In this document: piece by piece, positions 41,817 through 51,120 of the stretch
Layout: each line of letters starts with the position of its first letter
How positions within the stretch are numbered: the stretch's first letter is position 1
Assembly: GCF_017916295.1 (NCBI RefSeq)
Contig: NZ_JAFMSS010000006.1
Span: 62,001 to 126,000, forward strand
Direction of reading: 5' to 3'
From: Rubellimicrobium arenae
GTDB taxonomy: Bacteria; Pseudomonadota; Alphaproteobacteria; Rhodobacterales; Rhodobacteraceae
DNA length: 64,000 nucleotides
Notes under the pieces: model-generated
The model's database searches: none
What the model was told of the DNA's origin: nothing
What the model saw: the letters and a program-made list of their open reading frames with translations, nothing else
Program-made: the position numbers and the translations under genes

Positions 41817-42988
41817 CACGCCTTCTCCACCGGCTCCTCGGGCGGCTGCCCATCGGCTGGCTGCAACTCACGCACAACCGCACCCGGCTCGTGGCAGCCA
41901 TGGCAGGCGTGGCCTTCGCCAACATCCTGGTCTTTGTGCAGCTGGGGATGCTGGGGGCCCTGCAGGGTACGATCGGCGCCACCTACTCCCTTGTGCAGGC
42001 CGACATCCTGATCTCCTCGTCGGACGCCAATACGCTCACCGACGGCTCCCCCCTGACGCGGCGCGTCATGTTCCAGGCCCTCGCCGAGCCCGGCGTGGCG
42101 GCCGCGGCGCCGCTCTATCTGGGGCAAACGGACTGGACGCGCCCCGACGGCTCGACGGCGACCCTGACGGTCTATGGCCTGCCACCGGAAGCGGAGAGCT
42201 TTGCCGGTCCTGCGGTGGGCTCCGGCTTCCGACAACTTGCCGTGGCGGACCGGGTGCTCCTAGACCTCCGCACACGGGGAGTGGACCCGGAGAGCCTTGC
42301 CGACGTCTCACCCGACCACCCGCTGCGCTTCGAGGCCAACGGCGTGGCTCTGACGGCGGTGGACACCGTCGAGTTGGGTGGTGGCTTCAGCGCCGATGGG
42401 GCGATGGTCACCTCGGACCAGACGTTCCTACGCCTCTTCGGCCAGCGGCTCGCGGGGACACCGACCCACATCCTGGTCCGGGTGGCTGAGGGACAGGACC
42501 CTACCCTTGTCGCTGCTGGGCTGCGCGAGGCGCTGGACGACGCGCCCGTGCTGGTTCGGACCCTGGAGGAGGCCGCCTCCGCCGATCTCGCCTACCAGAC
42601 CACGCAGCGCCCCGTGGGCGTGATCTTCGGCATGGGCGTGCTCATCGGCATGCTTGTGGGCCTCGTGATCGTCTATCAGGTGCTCGCGACCGATGTGGCC
42701 GACCATCTTCGCGAGTACGCCACCTTCAAGGCCATGGGCTACCCTCATCGGTTCTTTCTGAGCCTTGTGTTCGAGGAGGCGCTGATCCTGGCCGTGCTGG
42801 GCTTCCTTCCCGGCGTGATGCTCTCGCTCGGCATCTACGCCGCCATGGCCGCGAAGACCGGGCTGCCGGTCGACATGACCGCGCTCAGGGCCGCTGCGGT
42901 GTTCGCGGGCACCATCCTGGCCTGCGCGCTTTCGGGCGCAATTGCCACGCAGCGGCTGCGCGGCGCCGATCCGGCGGAGTTGTTCTGA
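41813..42988 (+). CDS. ABC exporter permease (DevC-like, FtsX/MacB type)
   Basis: A 391-residue inner-membrane protein with the MacB/FtsX topology: helix 1 (VAAMAGVAFANILVFVQLGMLGAL), a periplasmic domain of about 200 residues, then three helices (VGVIFGMGVLIGMLVGLVIVYQVL, FFLSLVFEEALILAVLGFLPG, AAAVFAGTILACALSGAIA). The DVADHLREYATFKAMGY segment is the coupling region of the DevC group. It overlaps both neighbours (ATGA with the adaptor, TGATG with the ATPase). In cyanobacteria DevBCA exports glycolipids; here the substrate is unknown. Confidence 0.9.
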   Translation: MTRLLHRLLGRLPIGWLQLTHNRTRLVAAMAGVAFANILVFVQLGMLGALQGTIGATYSLVQADILISSSDANTLTDGSPLTRRVMFQALAEPGVAAAAPLYLGQTDWTRPDGSTATLTVYGLPPEAESFAGPAVGSGFRQLAVADRVLLDLRTRGVDPESLADVSPDHPLRFEANGVALTAVDTVELGGGFSADGAMVTSDQTFLRLFGQRLAGTPTHILVRVAEGQDPTLVAAGLREALDDAPVLVRTLEEAASADLAYQTTQRPVGVIFGMGVLIGMLVGLVIVYQVLATDVADHLREYATFKAMGYPHRFFLSLVFEEALILAVLGFLPGVMLSLGIYAAMAAKTGLPVDMTALRAAAVFAGTILACALSGAIATQRLRGADPAELF

Positions 42989-43716
42989 TGCTCGCGCCCA
43001 TCGAGGTCCGCCATCTCGACCACTGGTTTGGCGCAGGCGAGGCCCGCAAGCAGGCCATCTTCGACGTGAGCCTTTCCATCGAGCCCGGCAGCCTCACCAT
43101 CCTGATGGGTCCTTCCGGGTCGGGCAAGACTACCCTTCTCACCCTGATGGGCTGTCTTCGCGAGGTGCAGGGCGGGTCGGTGCAGCTTCTGGGCGAGGAG
43201 CTCCGCGGCGCCTCGGCCGCCTGCCAAGTCGCGCTCCGCCGCCGGCTCGGCTTCATCTTCCAGGCCCACAACCTGCATGAGAGCCTCACAGCCCGGCAGA
43301 ACGTGCTCATGGGCCTGGAGGTCCACGGCCGGGGCGACCGGGGCCGACAGGACGCGGCCGCGGAGCACATCCTGCAGCTTCTGGGGCTCGGGCACCGGGT
43401 GGACTACCTGCCCGAGAACCTCTCGGGCGGGCAGAAGCAGCGTGTGGCCATCGCCCGCGCGCTGGTCTCCAACCCCGAGGTGGTGTTCGCCGACGAGCCC
43501 ACCGCCGCGCTCGACCGCGAGGCCGGGCTGCAGGTCGTGCGCATGCTGAAGGCCTTGGGACGCGAGCGAGGCACCACGACGGTGATGGTGACGCACGACA
43601 ACCGCATCCTGGAGCTCGCCGATCGTATCATCACGCTGGAGGATGGGCGCGTGGTCACTGACAGCGCCGAGGCGCACCAACCGGCGGAACTCCTCCCTCG
43701 GTCTGCTTCCGGCTGA
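42988..43716 (+). CDS. ABC exporter ATPase (DevA-like)
   Basis: A 242-residue ATP-binding subunit. Walker A is GPSGSGKTT, the Q-loop is FQAHNLHESLT, the signature is LSGGQKQRVAIARAL, Walker B is VVFADEPTAALD and the H-loop is VMVTHDN. It begins in a TGATG overlap with the permease gene. All motifs are intact, so the exporter should be functional. Confidence 0.94.
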   Translation: MLAPIEVRHLDHWFGAGEARKQAIFDVSLSIEPGSLTILMGPSGSGKTTLLTLMGCLREVQGGSVQLLGEELRGASAACQVALRRRLGFIFQAHNLHESLTARQNVLMGLEVHGRGDRGRQDAAAEHILQLLGLGHRVDYLPENLSGGQKQRVAIARALVSNPEVVFADEPTAALDREAGLQVVRMLKALGRERGTTTVMVTHDNRILELADRIITLEDGRVVTDSAEAHQPAELLPRSASG

Positions 43717-43876
43717 GCGATCGCTCGCGCCTGCATCCTGCCCGTCAGCAACAGGTTCAGTGGCGTGGTGGATATTCGCTAACGCGCGCGTGTTCTTGGA
43801 TCTTTCGGGCTTGGCGCATAGAGCCTGCGCAGTGGTCTGCCGCACTTGGGGATCACTTCACGAGAGAGATCATTCG

Positions 43877-44386
43877 ATGCGTAGCACTACCTTTTCCCTC
43901 CTTGCGGCCCTGTCGATGGCACTTGCCCCCTTGCTCCTGCCCGACAGAGCTGCGGCCGACCCGCTCGTCTCCGGAGGAGAGCATTGCGTCATCAACATTG
44001 CCACCGATGATACGCTCAACCTGCGGGAAGGACCGGGCACCGGATCGCGGGTCCTGACCCGCCTGCCCTATGCCGCCTGCGGTGTCACCTTGATGGACGA
44101 CTGTCAGGTCGACTGGTGCCCCGTCGAGAATGGGCACTACCGGGGCTGGGCGCATCGGCGCTACCTCGCCGCCGTCTCGCCGGCCATGTACTGCGTCACA
44201 GGCGTGGCGGAGTGGGACGTCCTCAACCTGCGAGCCTGGCCGGCCGCAACCTCCCGGATCCTGACGGAACTCGCGCCCAACGAATGTGACATCGCTTTTC
44301 TGCCCTATGCTGTCGGCAGTTGGCAAAAGGTGCGCGCCGGCGGCTGGGAGGGCTGGGTCAACCGCCGCTATCTCAGCGGGCAGTGA
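43877..44386 (+). CDS. Secreted protein with two SH3b repeats
   Basis: A 169-residue protein with a Sec signal peptide (LLAALSMALAPLLLPDRAAA) and two bacterial SH3 repeats: DTLNLREGPGTGSRVLTRLPYAACGV...GWAHRRYL and DVLNLRAWPAATSRILTELAPNECD...GWVNRRYL. Four or more Cys residues suggest disulfides. SH3b domains often bind peptidoglycan. It lies 160 bp after the ABC exporter and may share its transcript. A hairpin follows. Confidence 0.85.
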   Translation: MRSTTFSLLAALSMALAPLLLPDRAAADPLVSGGEHCVINIATDDTLNLREGPGTGSRVLTRLPYAACGVTLMDDCQVDWCPVENGHYRGWAHRRYLAAVSPAMYCVTGVAEWDVLNLRAWPAATSRILTELAPNECDIAFLPYAVGSWQKVRAGGWEGWVNRRYLSGQ

Positions 44387-44398
44387 CAATTGGACCGG

Positions 44399-44419
44399 GC
44401 CGGGCCACGACGGCCCGGC
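44399..44419 (+). terminator. GC-rich hairpin after the SH3b gene
   Basis: Arms GCCGGGCC (44399-44406) and GGCCCGGC (44412-44419), loop ACGAC, 13 bp after the stop codon. No U-tract. Confidence 0.55.
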
Positions 44420-44531
44420 TCAACGCGTCCCCGGGGACAGCTGTCGGAACCTGACCACGCGCCCGCAGTCCACAAATCCTTATGCTTTCCAGGACGCGTC
44501 CACGGATGAGCTTAGCGGCCCCCTGCCTGTC

Positions 44532-44966
44532 TCAGATGCTGATCCGAGCAAGGCGCTGCTCCAGTGCGTCGTTCATCCGTTCGTAAGCCGCCGTCTGCTT
44601 GGCCATCCGTTCGCGTGTCCAGGTCAATGGCACCAGGCCTGACAGTACCTCGCCATGGTGAAGCTCGGTTCCGTCCTGCGATGGCGCAAGTTCAAAGAAG
44701 TGGACACCTGTGAACAGCACCGGGATGTGCCCGCGCCAGGCCAGCCACCGGGGTGGGTCAAAGGCCACCACGGTCACGGTCTGCTTGATGGTCGCTCCTG
44801 GCCTGCCCGGGTTCATGAACGTCATCGGCACCCTGGCGCCCAACCCGGCCTTACCAATCGCGGACACGTTCAGCGGGTTCCAGTCAGAGTAGTGCTCGAA
44901 ATCAGCCAAAACGGACCAAACGCGCTCTGGCGAATAAAGCAGAATCCGCTGTGTAACGAGCTTCAT
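44532..44966 (-). CDS. SRPBCC-family (START-like) protein
   Basis: A 144-residue protein with the START-like pattern: VTQRILLYSPERVWSVLADFEHYSDWNP at the N-terminus, a middle FDPPRWLAWRGHIPVLFTGVHFFELAP and a long C-terminal helix RMAKQTAAYERMNDALEQRL. Such proteins bind hydrophobic ligands in a deep cavity. The ligand is unknown and no neighbouring gene suggests a pathway. Confidence 0.85.
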   Translation of the reverse strand: MKLVTQRILLYSPERVWSVLADFEHYSDWNPLNVSAIGKAGLGARVPMTFMNPGRPGATIKQTVTVVAFDPPRWLAWRGHIPVLFTGVHFFELAPSQDGTELHHGEVLSGLVPLTWTRERMAKQTAAYERMNDALEQRLARISI

Positions 44967-45233
44967 GTCTGCTGAGGGTGTTGTCTCTTGATCTGGCTGC
45001 CAGTGGTAATGATGTTTGCGCCATTCGGCAACGATGAGCCCTAGGGCGGCCCGGATCCGCCTTGACGAACACCTGCCGATCCGGCATGGAGCGTGCGGCT
45101 GCTGACGCCCGCCGCTCGCCGGTTCATCCGATGGTGAAGTCAGTTTCGACGGACCTGATCGTACCTCCTCCGAGGCGGTTCATGGCAACGCGGGCCCCAT
45201 GAGATGATCCGCCTCACGAATGTGAGGACGACC

Positions 45234-45671
45234 ATGACGTCGCATGTGAAGGCGCTGAGCCGCGAGTTTCTGAAGACTGAAGCAAGAACCTGGCGCGGGC
45301 AACGCCAAGCCATGGGCGCGTCAGTCACGCACGGGGCCGCGCTCGAGGTCGTGGCGCGACGGCACGGCTTCCGTGATTGGAACACAGCTTGCGCCCACCT
45401 GCCTGAGCGGGACCCCACTCCCCTTGCCCCGAGTAACCGGGTCACCGGCACCTATCTAGGCCATCCCTTCGAGGGTGTCCTCTTGGCTGCAACGCCCTTG
45501 GGCTCCGGGCAGACCAGCGTCACCGTGCAGTTCGATGCGCCGATCAACGTGACGGCGGGAAGCCCGTATGCCCATATGCGGCGGCGCGTGACCGCGACGC
45601 TCGACGAGGATGGAACATCCCCAGCGCGGACCGGCAACGGCGAGCCCCACATGCGCCTGCAGCGCGCCTGA
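45234..45671 (+). CDS. Glyoxalase-superfamily-like small protein of unknown function
   Basis: A 145-residue protein. The first half (KALSREFLKTEARTWRGQRQAMGASVTHGAALEVVARRHGFRDWNTACAHL) matches a conserved alphaproteobacterial N-terminal module with an H.ALE.VAR..G.RDWN motif that is annotated beside glyoxalase domains. The C-terminal half is a small beta domain. GAGGA lies upstream of ATG 45234, preferred over an ATG at 45204. Activity unknown. Confidence 0.6.
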   Translation: MTSHVKALSREFLKTEARTWRGQRQAMGASVTHGAALEVVARRHGFRDWNTACAHLPERDPTPLAPSNRVTGTYLGHPFEGVLLAATPLGSGQTSVTVQFDAPINVTAGSPYAHMRRRVTATLDEDGTSPARTGNGEPHMRLQRA

Positions 45672-45781
45672 GCGGCCCGCCTCACCCTTGAGGCCCGACT
45701 GCGGCTCCGCTGCCCGTTCCATCCCGTACTTGGCTGACAGGACTCCCTCGTCGGCATCCCCCTTTAGCAAGGCAACCTTCC

Positions 45782-47152
45782 ATGACCCGCTTGTCCGAGA
45801 ATGTGTACCTTCAGGGGTCCGTCCCCGCGACCTTCGCCCGCACGGCCCTCCCCATCATCCTGCTCACCAGTGTCAATGGCCTGCTGACCGTGGCCGATGC
45901 CGTCCTCCTGGGCCTGTTCGTCGGCCCCGAGGCGCTGGCGGCGGTCACCCTGGTGTTTCCGCTCTCGATGCTCCTGGTCGCGCTCGCTACCATGGTGGCC
46001 AGTGGCATGGCCACACTTCTGGGGCAGCAACTCGGCGCAGGCCGGCTTGACGAGGCGCGCCGCTACTTCGCCGGCGCCCACGGGCTTGCCCTCGTCGTCT
46101 GCGCGGCCGCCTTCACCCTTTTCGCAGTCATGGGCCTGCCCCTCGTCCTTGCGCTGGCCAATGGGTCAGTCGAACTGGCCAACCTGGGCCATACCTTCCT
46201 CGGCATCGCAGTCCTGACTTCGCCGTTCCTGTTCCTGCTCTCGCTCCAGTCCGATGGGCTGCGGAGCGAGGGGCGGATCGGATTCATGGCTCTGGCGGGC
46301 CTTCTCGTGTCGATGGCCAATCTCGGGCTTAACTACGTCCTCATCGCCTGGTTCGACCTCGGGGTCGCTGGCTCGGCTTGGGGCACTGCCTTGGCGCAGG
46401 CACTGGCTCTGACGGTCGTCATCGCCTACCGCGCCCGCGGTCAGACACCTCTCGGCTTCCGCCTGGGATTCGCGACTGATTGGCACTTCGGCTGGCGCGA
46501 GATCCTGGCCTTGGGCGCCCCGCGCAGCCTCAGCTTCATCGGCATCGCCTTGGGCTCCGGGGCTATCATCGCAGCACTGCGCCTCCATGGCGGGTCAGAC
46601 CAGCATACAACCGTGGCCGCTTACGGCGTGATCACCCGCCTGATGACCTTCGCCTACCTCCCGCTCCTTGGAATGGCGCTCGCGCTTCAGGCTATGGTCA
46701 GCAACAGCCATGGCGCGGGTCTGACGGCGCGCTCGGGCGCCACGCTGCGGCTCGTGCTGGTCGTCGCCCTCGCCTACTCGGCCCTGGTCGAGGCCGATCT
46801 GATCCTGCTGCGGCATACGATCGGGCTGGCCTTTGTGGAAGACCCGGCTGTGGCATCTGAGGTGGCGCGTATCCTGCCGGCCTATGCCGCACTCTACGTG
46901 GTCTTCGGGCCCTGCCTGATGGTCGCGAACTACTTCCAGAGCATCGGCGATGCGCGCCGTTCGGCGCTCCTGTCGTTGGCGCGAACCTATGTCTTCGCCA
47001 TCCCGCTCAGCTTTGCTCTGCCCCTGGTCCTGGGTGAGCCCGGTATCTGGCTGGCCCAGCCCGCAGCCGATGCGCTCCTGTTAGTTACAACCGGGCTGGT
47101 TCTACTTCGCGGCTCCACACGTCGGTTTGCAAAGCGGCTGACGCCGAGCTGA
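45782..47152 (+). CDS. MATE-family efflux transporter
   Basis: A 456-residue protein with twelve helices and the two-fold repeat of MATE transporters. The first lobe contains VNGLLTVADAVLLGLFVGPEALAAVTLVFP and TMVASGMATLLGQQLGAGR. The second begins at ILALGAPRSLSFIGIALGSG and includes VVFGPCLMVANYFQSIGDARRS. Such proteins exchange cations for drugs or metabolites. The N-terminus starts at ATG 45782. No regulator is adjacent. Confidence 0.92.
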   Translation: MTRLSENVYLQGSVPATFARTALPIILLTSVNGLLTVADAVLLGLFVGPEALAAVTLVFPLSMLLVALATMVASGMATLLGQQLGAGRLDEARRYFAGAHGLALVVCAAAFTLFAVMGLPLVLALANGSVELANLGHTFLGIAVLTSPFLFLLSLQSDGLRSEGRIGFMALAGLLVSMANLGLNYVLIAWFDLGVAGSAWGTALAQALALTVVIAYRARGQTPLGFRLGFATDWHFGWREILALGAPRSLSFIGIALGSGAIIAALRLHGGSDQHTTVAAYGVITRLMTFAYLPLLGMALALQAMVSNSHGAGLTARSGATLRLVLVVALAYSALVEADLILLRHTIGLAFVEDPAVASEVARILPAYAALYVVFGPCLMVANYFQSIGDARRSALLSLARTYVFAIPLSFALPLVLGEPGIWLAQPAADALLLVTTGLVLLRGSTRRFAKRLTPS

Positions 47153-47334
47153 CGGCCGGGGTAGGAGAGCTGGAGCCTCCGGTCAGGGCGGGACACTCGC
47201 CCGGCGCTGGCCGGGTGTCGGACCGGCAAAGTCGTGAAAGGCGACGTTGACGCCAAGCGACCTGCTCAGGCTCCAGCCTGCAAACCACCCCCCAGCGATG
47301 ACGATCTGAGCGGGCCCGACCGACCACTTGTTGG

Positions 47335-47544
47335 TCAGCCCCACGTCTGCGAGATGCGCGATCCTCCCGCAGACGTCGAGGTGGGTAGACCCATATCCCG
47401 CAGCAGATGCTCTGGCAGGCTCTCGAGTCGACGTGCCTGGCGGTAACGGACATCCGCCTCAACGAGGCGGATCACAAGGCGCCGTATCAGCGACGCAGAG
47501 GACAGGGGGACAGTGGTCAGCGTTGTCGAGTGGGCGGAGCGCAT
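47335..47544 (-). CDS. DUF1127 small protein
   Basis: A 69-residue protein whose C-terminal half reads RRLVIRLVEADVRYRQARRLESLPEHLLRDMGL, the DUF1127 signature (R..L..LSD..LRDIGL). In other alphaproteobacteria, DUF1127 proteins take part in RNA turnover and phosphate/carbon adaptation. It is divergent from the winged-helix/TPR regulator gene. GGAGAGG lies upstream of the start. Confidence 0.85.
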   Translation of the reverse strand: MRSAHSTTLTTVPLSSASLIRRLVIRLVEADVRYRQARRLESLPEHLLRDMGLPTSTSAGGSRISQTWG

Positions 47545-47716
47545 GGCGGCCTCTCCTTGTTGGGACCTGCTGCAACAATGCCCTGAGGAACGGATCGCGG
47601 CTTGAAGCGCCTCTTGCGAAAGTCTTGCGATCCTCTTGCCTTTCGCCTCAGTCCGGGCTGACCGTGCTGTCGCTGCTTGTGATAAGCTGCCCCTCGCCGA
47701 GCCCTGGATCGTCTCC

Positions 47717-49264
47717 GTGAACTACCGCTTCGCCACCTGCAGCCTGGATACCGACCGCCACATCTTCGTGCGGGACGGGAAGGTCTTGCGTCTTGAGCCG
47801 CAGGTATTCGATCTCCTCCACCTTTTGGTCCGATCGGCAGGCGACCTGGTGACCCACGATGCTCTGCTGGCCGATGTCTGGCGCGGGCTGATCGTGTCCG
47901 ACGCGACCATCAGCGCCCGCATCAACGCCGCACGGAGGGCCGTGGGCGACAGCGGCAAGGCGCAGAAGATCATCGAAACGGTGGCGCGGCGGGGCTTTCG
48001 CCTGATTGCCCCCGTCGAGGTGGAACGAGTCGATCCTGCGCCCAAGCCCAAGCGGGCCAGTGCGCCCTCTTGGTCCGATGGCATGCCAGCTTTGGCTGTC
48101 CTGCCCTTCCACTATCTCGCAGACAGCCCGGACGACGTTCTGGCCGATGGCATCGTCGATGAGATCACCTCGGCCTTGAGCCGCGTTCATGAGTTCCGAG
48201 TCATTGCCCGCCAGTCTGCCTTCGTGTTCCGGGATAAGCTGTCCGACGCTCGCACGACGGCCCAGATCCTCGGGGCGGATTATCTCGTCGAGGGCACCAT
48301 CCGGCGGGCCGGCGAGCGACTGCGCATCGGCGTGAGCCTTCTGGACGCGGGCGGCCACACGCTCTGGTCGGGCCGCTTCGATGATCATTTTGATGACCTC
48401 TTCGACCTGCAGGACCGCATCGCCATGCAAGTGGCAGGCCAATTGCCCGGCCGGGTCAGGGCGGCCGAGATCGCTTGCGTGGATGGAAGTTGCGAGATCA
48501 CCAATGAGGCGCGGGCGTGGGTCCTCCGCGCCCTGCCCCACTTCTGGGCTCATCGGCGCGAGGAGAACGCACAGGCCATTGCGCTGCTTTCGCGCGCGAC
48601 CGAGGCCGATGCCAACCATGTCCGCGCGCTGGCCTACAAGGCCTGGGCCGTCGCGCAGCAGCCGAGCTACATGTGGTCCAGCGATCCATTGGCTGATCGC
48701 GCCGAGGCCTTCCGCCTCGCCGGCCGAGCCGCCGAGCGGGTCGACGATGATGCGCCCGCTCTCGTGGCGATCAGCGCAGCCTACTCTCTGGCGACCGCGG
48801 ACGAAGCTCAGGCTCTGACCTTCGTGCGGCGTGCGCTCGAACTCGATCCCAACAACGCCTGGGGGCGCATGCGCCTGGGTTGGGCCTTGTTCTATGACGG
48901 GCAACCGGCCGAGGCGCTTGTCGAGTTCGAGCGCGCCCGCCGGCTCTCCCCGCTCGATCCGTTCCTGTTCAACATGCGCATCGGTGCTGCCTCGGCCCAA
49001 GCCGATCTGGGCCACCTCGATTTGGCAATCCGGCTGATTCACGAGGCGCTGATGAACACGCCGGGGATCACCTGGGCGTACCGCCCCTTAGCGAGCCTTT
49101 ATGGTCGCATCGGTGATGTCGCGAACGCCACGGCAGCAGCGCGCAAGCTGCTCGAGGCCCATCCGGGGCTGACGATGGAGCGGCTCGCGGCCAGCGTGCC
49201 GCCCGCCGTGGCCGAGCGGAATCCGGCTTACTTGGAAGGGCTACGCGCGGCCGGGATCACGTGA
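47717..49264 (+). CDS. Winged-helix (OmpR/CadC-type) regulator with adenylate-cyclase-like TPR region
   Basis: A 515-residue protein. An N-terminal trans_reg_C winged helix (LRLEPQVFDLLHLLVRSAGDLVTHDALLADVW...INAARRAVGDSG...RRGFRLIAPV) is followed by a TolB-like/FlgO segment (ALAVLPFHYLADSPDDVLADGIVDEITSALSRV...GADYLVEGTIRRAG) and C-terminal TPRs (ALELDPNNAWGRMRLGWALFYDGQPAEALVEFERA). No membrane helix is visible. GTG 47717 is chosen because the winged helix begins soon after; a TTG at 47636 is possible. Signal and targets unknown. Confidence 0.88.
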   Translation: MNYRFATCSLDTDRHIFVRDGKVLRLEPQVFDLLHLLVRSAGDLVTHDALLADVWRGLIVSDATISARINAARRAVGDSGKAQKIIETVARRGFRLIAPVEVERVDPAPKPKRASAPSWSDGMPALAVLPFHYLADSPDDVLADGIVDEITSALSRVHEFRVIARQSAFVFRDKLSDARTTAQILGADYLVEGTIRRAGERLRIGVSLLDAGGHTLWSGRFDDHFDDLFDLQDRIAMQVAGQLPGRVRAAEIACVDGSCEITNEARAWVLRALPHFWAHRREENAQAIALLSRATEADANHVRALAYKAWAVAQQPSYMWSSDPLADRAEAFRLAGRAAERVDDDAPALVAISAAYSLATADEAQALTFVRRALELDPNNAWGRMRLGWALFYDGQPAEALVEFERARRLSPLDPFLFNMRIGAASAQADLGHLDLAIRLIHEALMNTPGITWAYRPLASLYGRIGDVANATAAARKLLEAHPGLTMERLAASVPPAVAERNPAYLEGLRAAGIT

Positions 49265-49293
49265 CGCATGATGACCGTCTTTGGAGGCACTGC

Positions 49294-49671
49294 GTGAAGC
49301 TTCAACTCGAACTCTTCGTGGAGGACGTCGAGCGCTCGCTCGCCTTCTACACGGGCGTGCTGGGCTTCGAGGTCCTCAAGCGCAAGGAGGACGGCTACAT
49401 CGCCCTGGCGCAGGGGGAAGCTGTGATCGCGCTGAACCGGCGAAGCACCCTGGACCCCACGCACCCCATCCACAGCCGACCAGGGGAGCCACTCGGGCGT
49501 GGGGTGGAGATCGCCCTGATGGTCGAGGATGTCCGAGCGACGTATGACAGGGTCGCAGCGAGGGACTGGCCGCGATCGACGGAGTTGACCCTTCAACCCT
49601 GGGGAGCCTGGGACTTCCGGATCCTTGATCCGGACGGGTACTATCTCAGGATCAGCAGCCAGGACGAGTAA
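49294..49671 (+). CDS. VOC-family (glyoxalase/bleomycin-resistance-like) protein
   Basis: A 125-residue two-beta-alpha-motif protein: LELFVEDVERSLAFYTGVLGFEVLKRKEDGYIAL and RGVEIALMVEDVRATYDRVAARDWP, ending WDFRILDPDGYYLRI with the typical metal-ligand DPDG.Y segment. GTG 49294 is chosen because TGGAGG lies 8 nt upstream. An earlier in-frame GTG at 49261 overlaps the previous gene's stop. Substrate unknown. Confidence 0.85.
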   Translation: MKLQLELFVEDVERSLAFYTGVLGFEVLKRKEDGYIALAQGEAVIALNRRSTLDPTHPIHSRPGEPLGRGVEIALMVEDVRATYDRVAARDWPRSTELTLQPWGAWDFRILDPDGYYLRISSQDE

Positions 49672-49771
49672 GCGCCCAAGCATGAGGACCGGGGTCTGGA
49701 CCTGACCGCCAGTCCGAGCATGATCTGCGCCTATCCGACATTTGGCGCAGCATTGATTCTCTGCACGTCGA

Positions 49772-50506
49772 TCAAGCTGATCCAAGCGCGCTTGTGGGAC
49801 GGTGCCACACGGACAGGCTGCCGATCGGCTCGAAGCCAATCGACTGGAAGTCGGCCAAAGCGGCATCGCGTTCATAGCCCACGAGGCTGGATTGGCCGAG
49901 CCGATCAGTGATGAAGCGCACCATTGCAGCCCAGCAGGCCCTCGGCTCCTCCAGTGCGAAGCAGTTGGAGATTCCCAGGACATCGTCGGTTCGGTTGACA
50001 AGGCAGCCGCAGACCAGGCGGTCGCCGTCGTATCCTGCGATAAAGGCAAGATCCGGGTCGTTCAGCAACTGCGGACCGAAGAGCAGCTGACCCAGTTGGA
50101 GGTCGGGGTCCCAGGCGGCCCGCCAACGGGCCAAGCCCTCCTCCTCCGCCACAATCTCGAATCGAAGATCATGGGACACTGGCTGCAGGCTGGCCGCGTT
50201 CAGGTGGATCCAGTTGGCGCGAAGCAGCCTTCGGAAGCCAAGCGGTGCCAGATCCAGGACGTCGTGGCTGTCCTTGATCGACCAGTCGGCCCAGCCGTTC
50301 CTCGTGGCGGTCTCGGCAATGCGCAGGAGCCGGTGATCGGGCCGCCACTGCTCTGAGCGGGTGACTGCGTTCGAGTAGTAGGGAGGAGCCTTCTCATCCG
50401 TGTGGGCCAGGTCAGCCTCGACGCGCCAGCCGATCCCAAGGTGGCCGAGGATGGTCCGGTAAAGGCCCACGTTGTTGTCGATGGCTTTCTGCAGCAGGTT
50501 GCTCAT
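49772..50506 (-). CDS. GNAT-like protein, hypothetical
   Basis: A 244-residue protein. The C-terminal half has an acetyltransferase-like pattern (DLAFIAGYDGDRLVCGCLVNRTDDVLGISNCFALEE, then a helix and LVGYERDAALADFQSIGFEPIGSLSVW), where GFEPIG resembles the last GNAT strand. The acetyl-CoA loop is not clear, so the call is tentative. The N-terminal half has no recognised fold. Confidence 0.5.
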   Translation of the reverse strand: MSNLLQKAIDNNVGLYRTILGHLGIGWRVEADLAHTDEKAPPYYSNAVTRSEQWRPDHRLLRIAETATRNGWADWSIKDSHDVLDLAPLGFRRLLRANWIHLNAASLQPVSHDLRFEIVAEEEGLARWRAAWDPDLQLGQLLFGPQLLNDPDLAFIAGYDGDRLVCGCLVNRTDDVLGISNCFALEEPRACWAAMVRFITDRLGQSSLVGYERDAALADFQSIGFEPIGSLSVWHRPTSALGSA

Positions 50507-50629
50507 GTCGGATCCTTGGAACTCGGCAGCTCTTCGTTTACTCGTCCCGGTAGCCTGCAGGCCATGCCCTACAACATCGGTCTGGTCCGCTGGGGTGGCG
50601 TCACCATCCCTGCGCGGCCGTGTTTACGC

Positions 50630-51034
50630 TCAGCCTGGGTGGGCGTCCGCCCAGCGAGCGCTCTGCGTCCGCCCGGCATAGCCGTAGGCGTCCCCGTCCA
50701 CCGCCTGCACCAGAACGTAGCTCTCCTCACGGACCGGACCGAGCAGGTCTTGCATGCCATCGAAGGCGGCCCGGATAAAGGCGGCCGTCTCGGCCTTCAC
50801 GTTCGTTCCGGCGGTGATCGTGATGGTGAGCCAGAAGACAGAGAACCCGAGCTGAGTTGGGTTCTGACCTGCGACGAACCACGATCCCGGCGCGGCCGGC
50901 TCGACGAGCACGGCCGTGACCTCCGGGCGCTTTCCGAGGTGGTTGGCCGCCAAACGGGTGGCCAGGGCCGCGATCTGCTCGGAAAGGTCGGGCCGAGGTT
51001 CAGGGGTGACGTACCGGACTGTAATCATGGGCAT
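50630..51034 (-). CDS. Tautomerase-superfamily protein
   Basis: A 134-residue protein. PMITVRYVTPEPRPDLSEQIAALATRLAANHLGKRPEVTAVLVE follows the 4-oxalocrotonate tautomerase/MIF pattern with the catalytic Pro next to the initiator Met. The second half (TAGTNVKAETAAFIRAAFDGMQDLLG) repeats the beta-alpha-beta unit. Activity on keto/enol acids is possible. It lies downstream of the GST operon but is separated from it by a hairpin. Confidence 0.82.
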   Translation of the reverse strand: MPMITVRYVTPEPRPDLSEQIAALATRLAANHLGKRPEVTAVLVEPAAPGSWFVAGQNPTQLGFSVFWLTITITAGTNVKAETAAFIRAAFDGMQDLLGPVREESYVLVQAVDGDAYGYAGRTQSARWADAHPG

Positions 51035-51071
51035 CGAGGGGTCCCTTGGGTCGGGTGAGCGGTCGTGTAGC

Positions 51072-51093
51072 GGGCCGCCGATCCCGGCGGCCC
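51072..51093 (-). terminator. GC-rich hairpin after the DoxX-GST operon
   Basis: Perfect arms GGGCCGCCG (51072-51080) and CGGCGGCCC (51085-51093), loop ATCC. It lies 28 bp beyond the last GST stop codon and before the tautomerase start. Confidence 0.65.
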
Positions 51094-51120
51094 ATTGGGT
51101 AGGTCAGTCAGAACAAGGGA

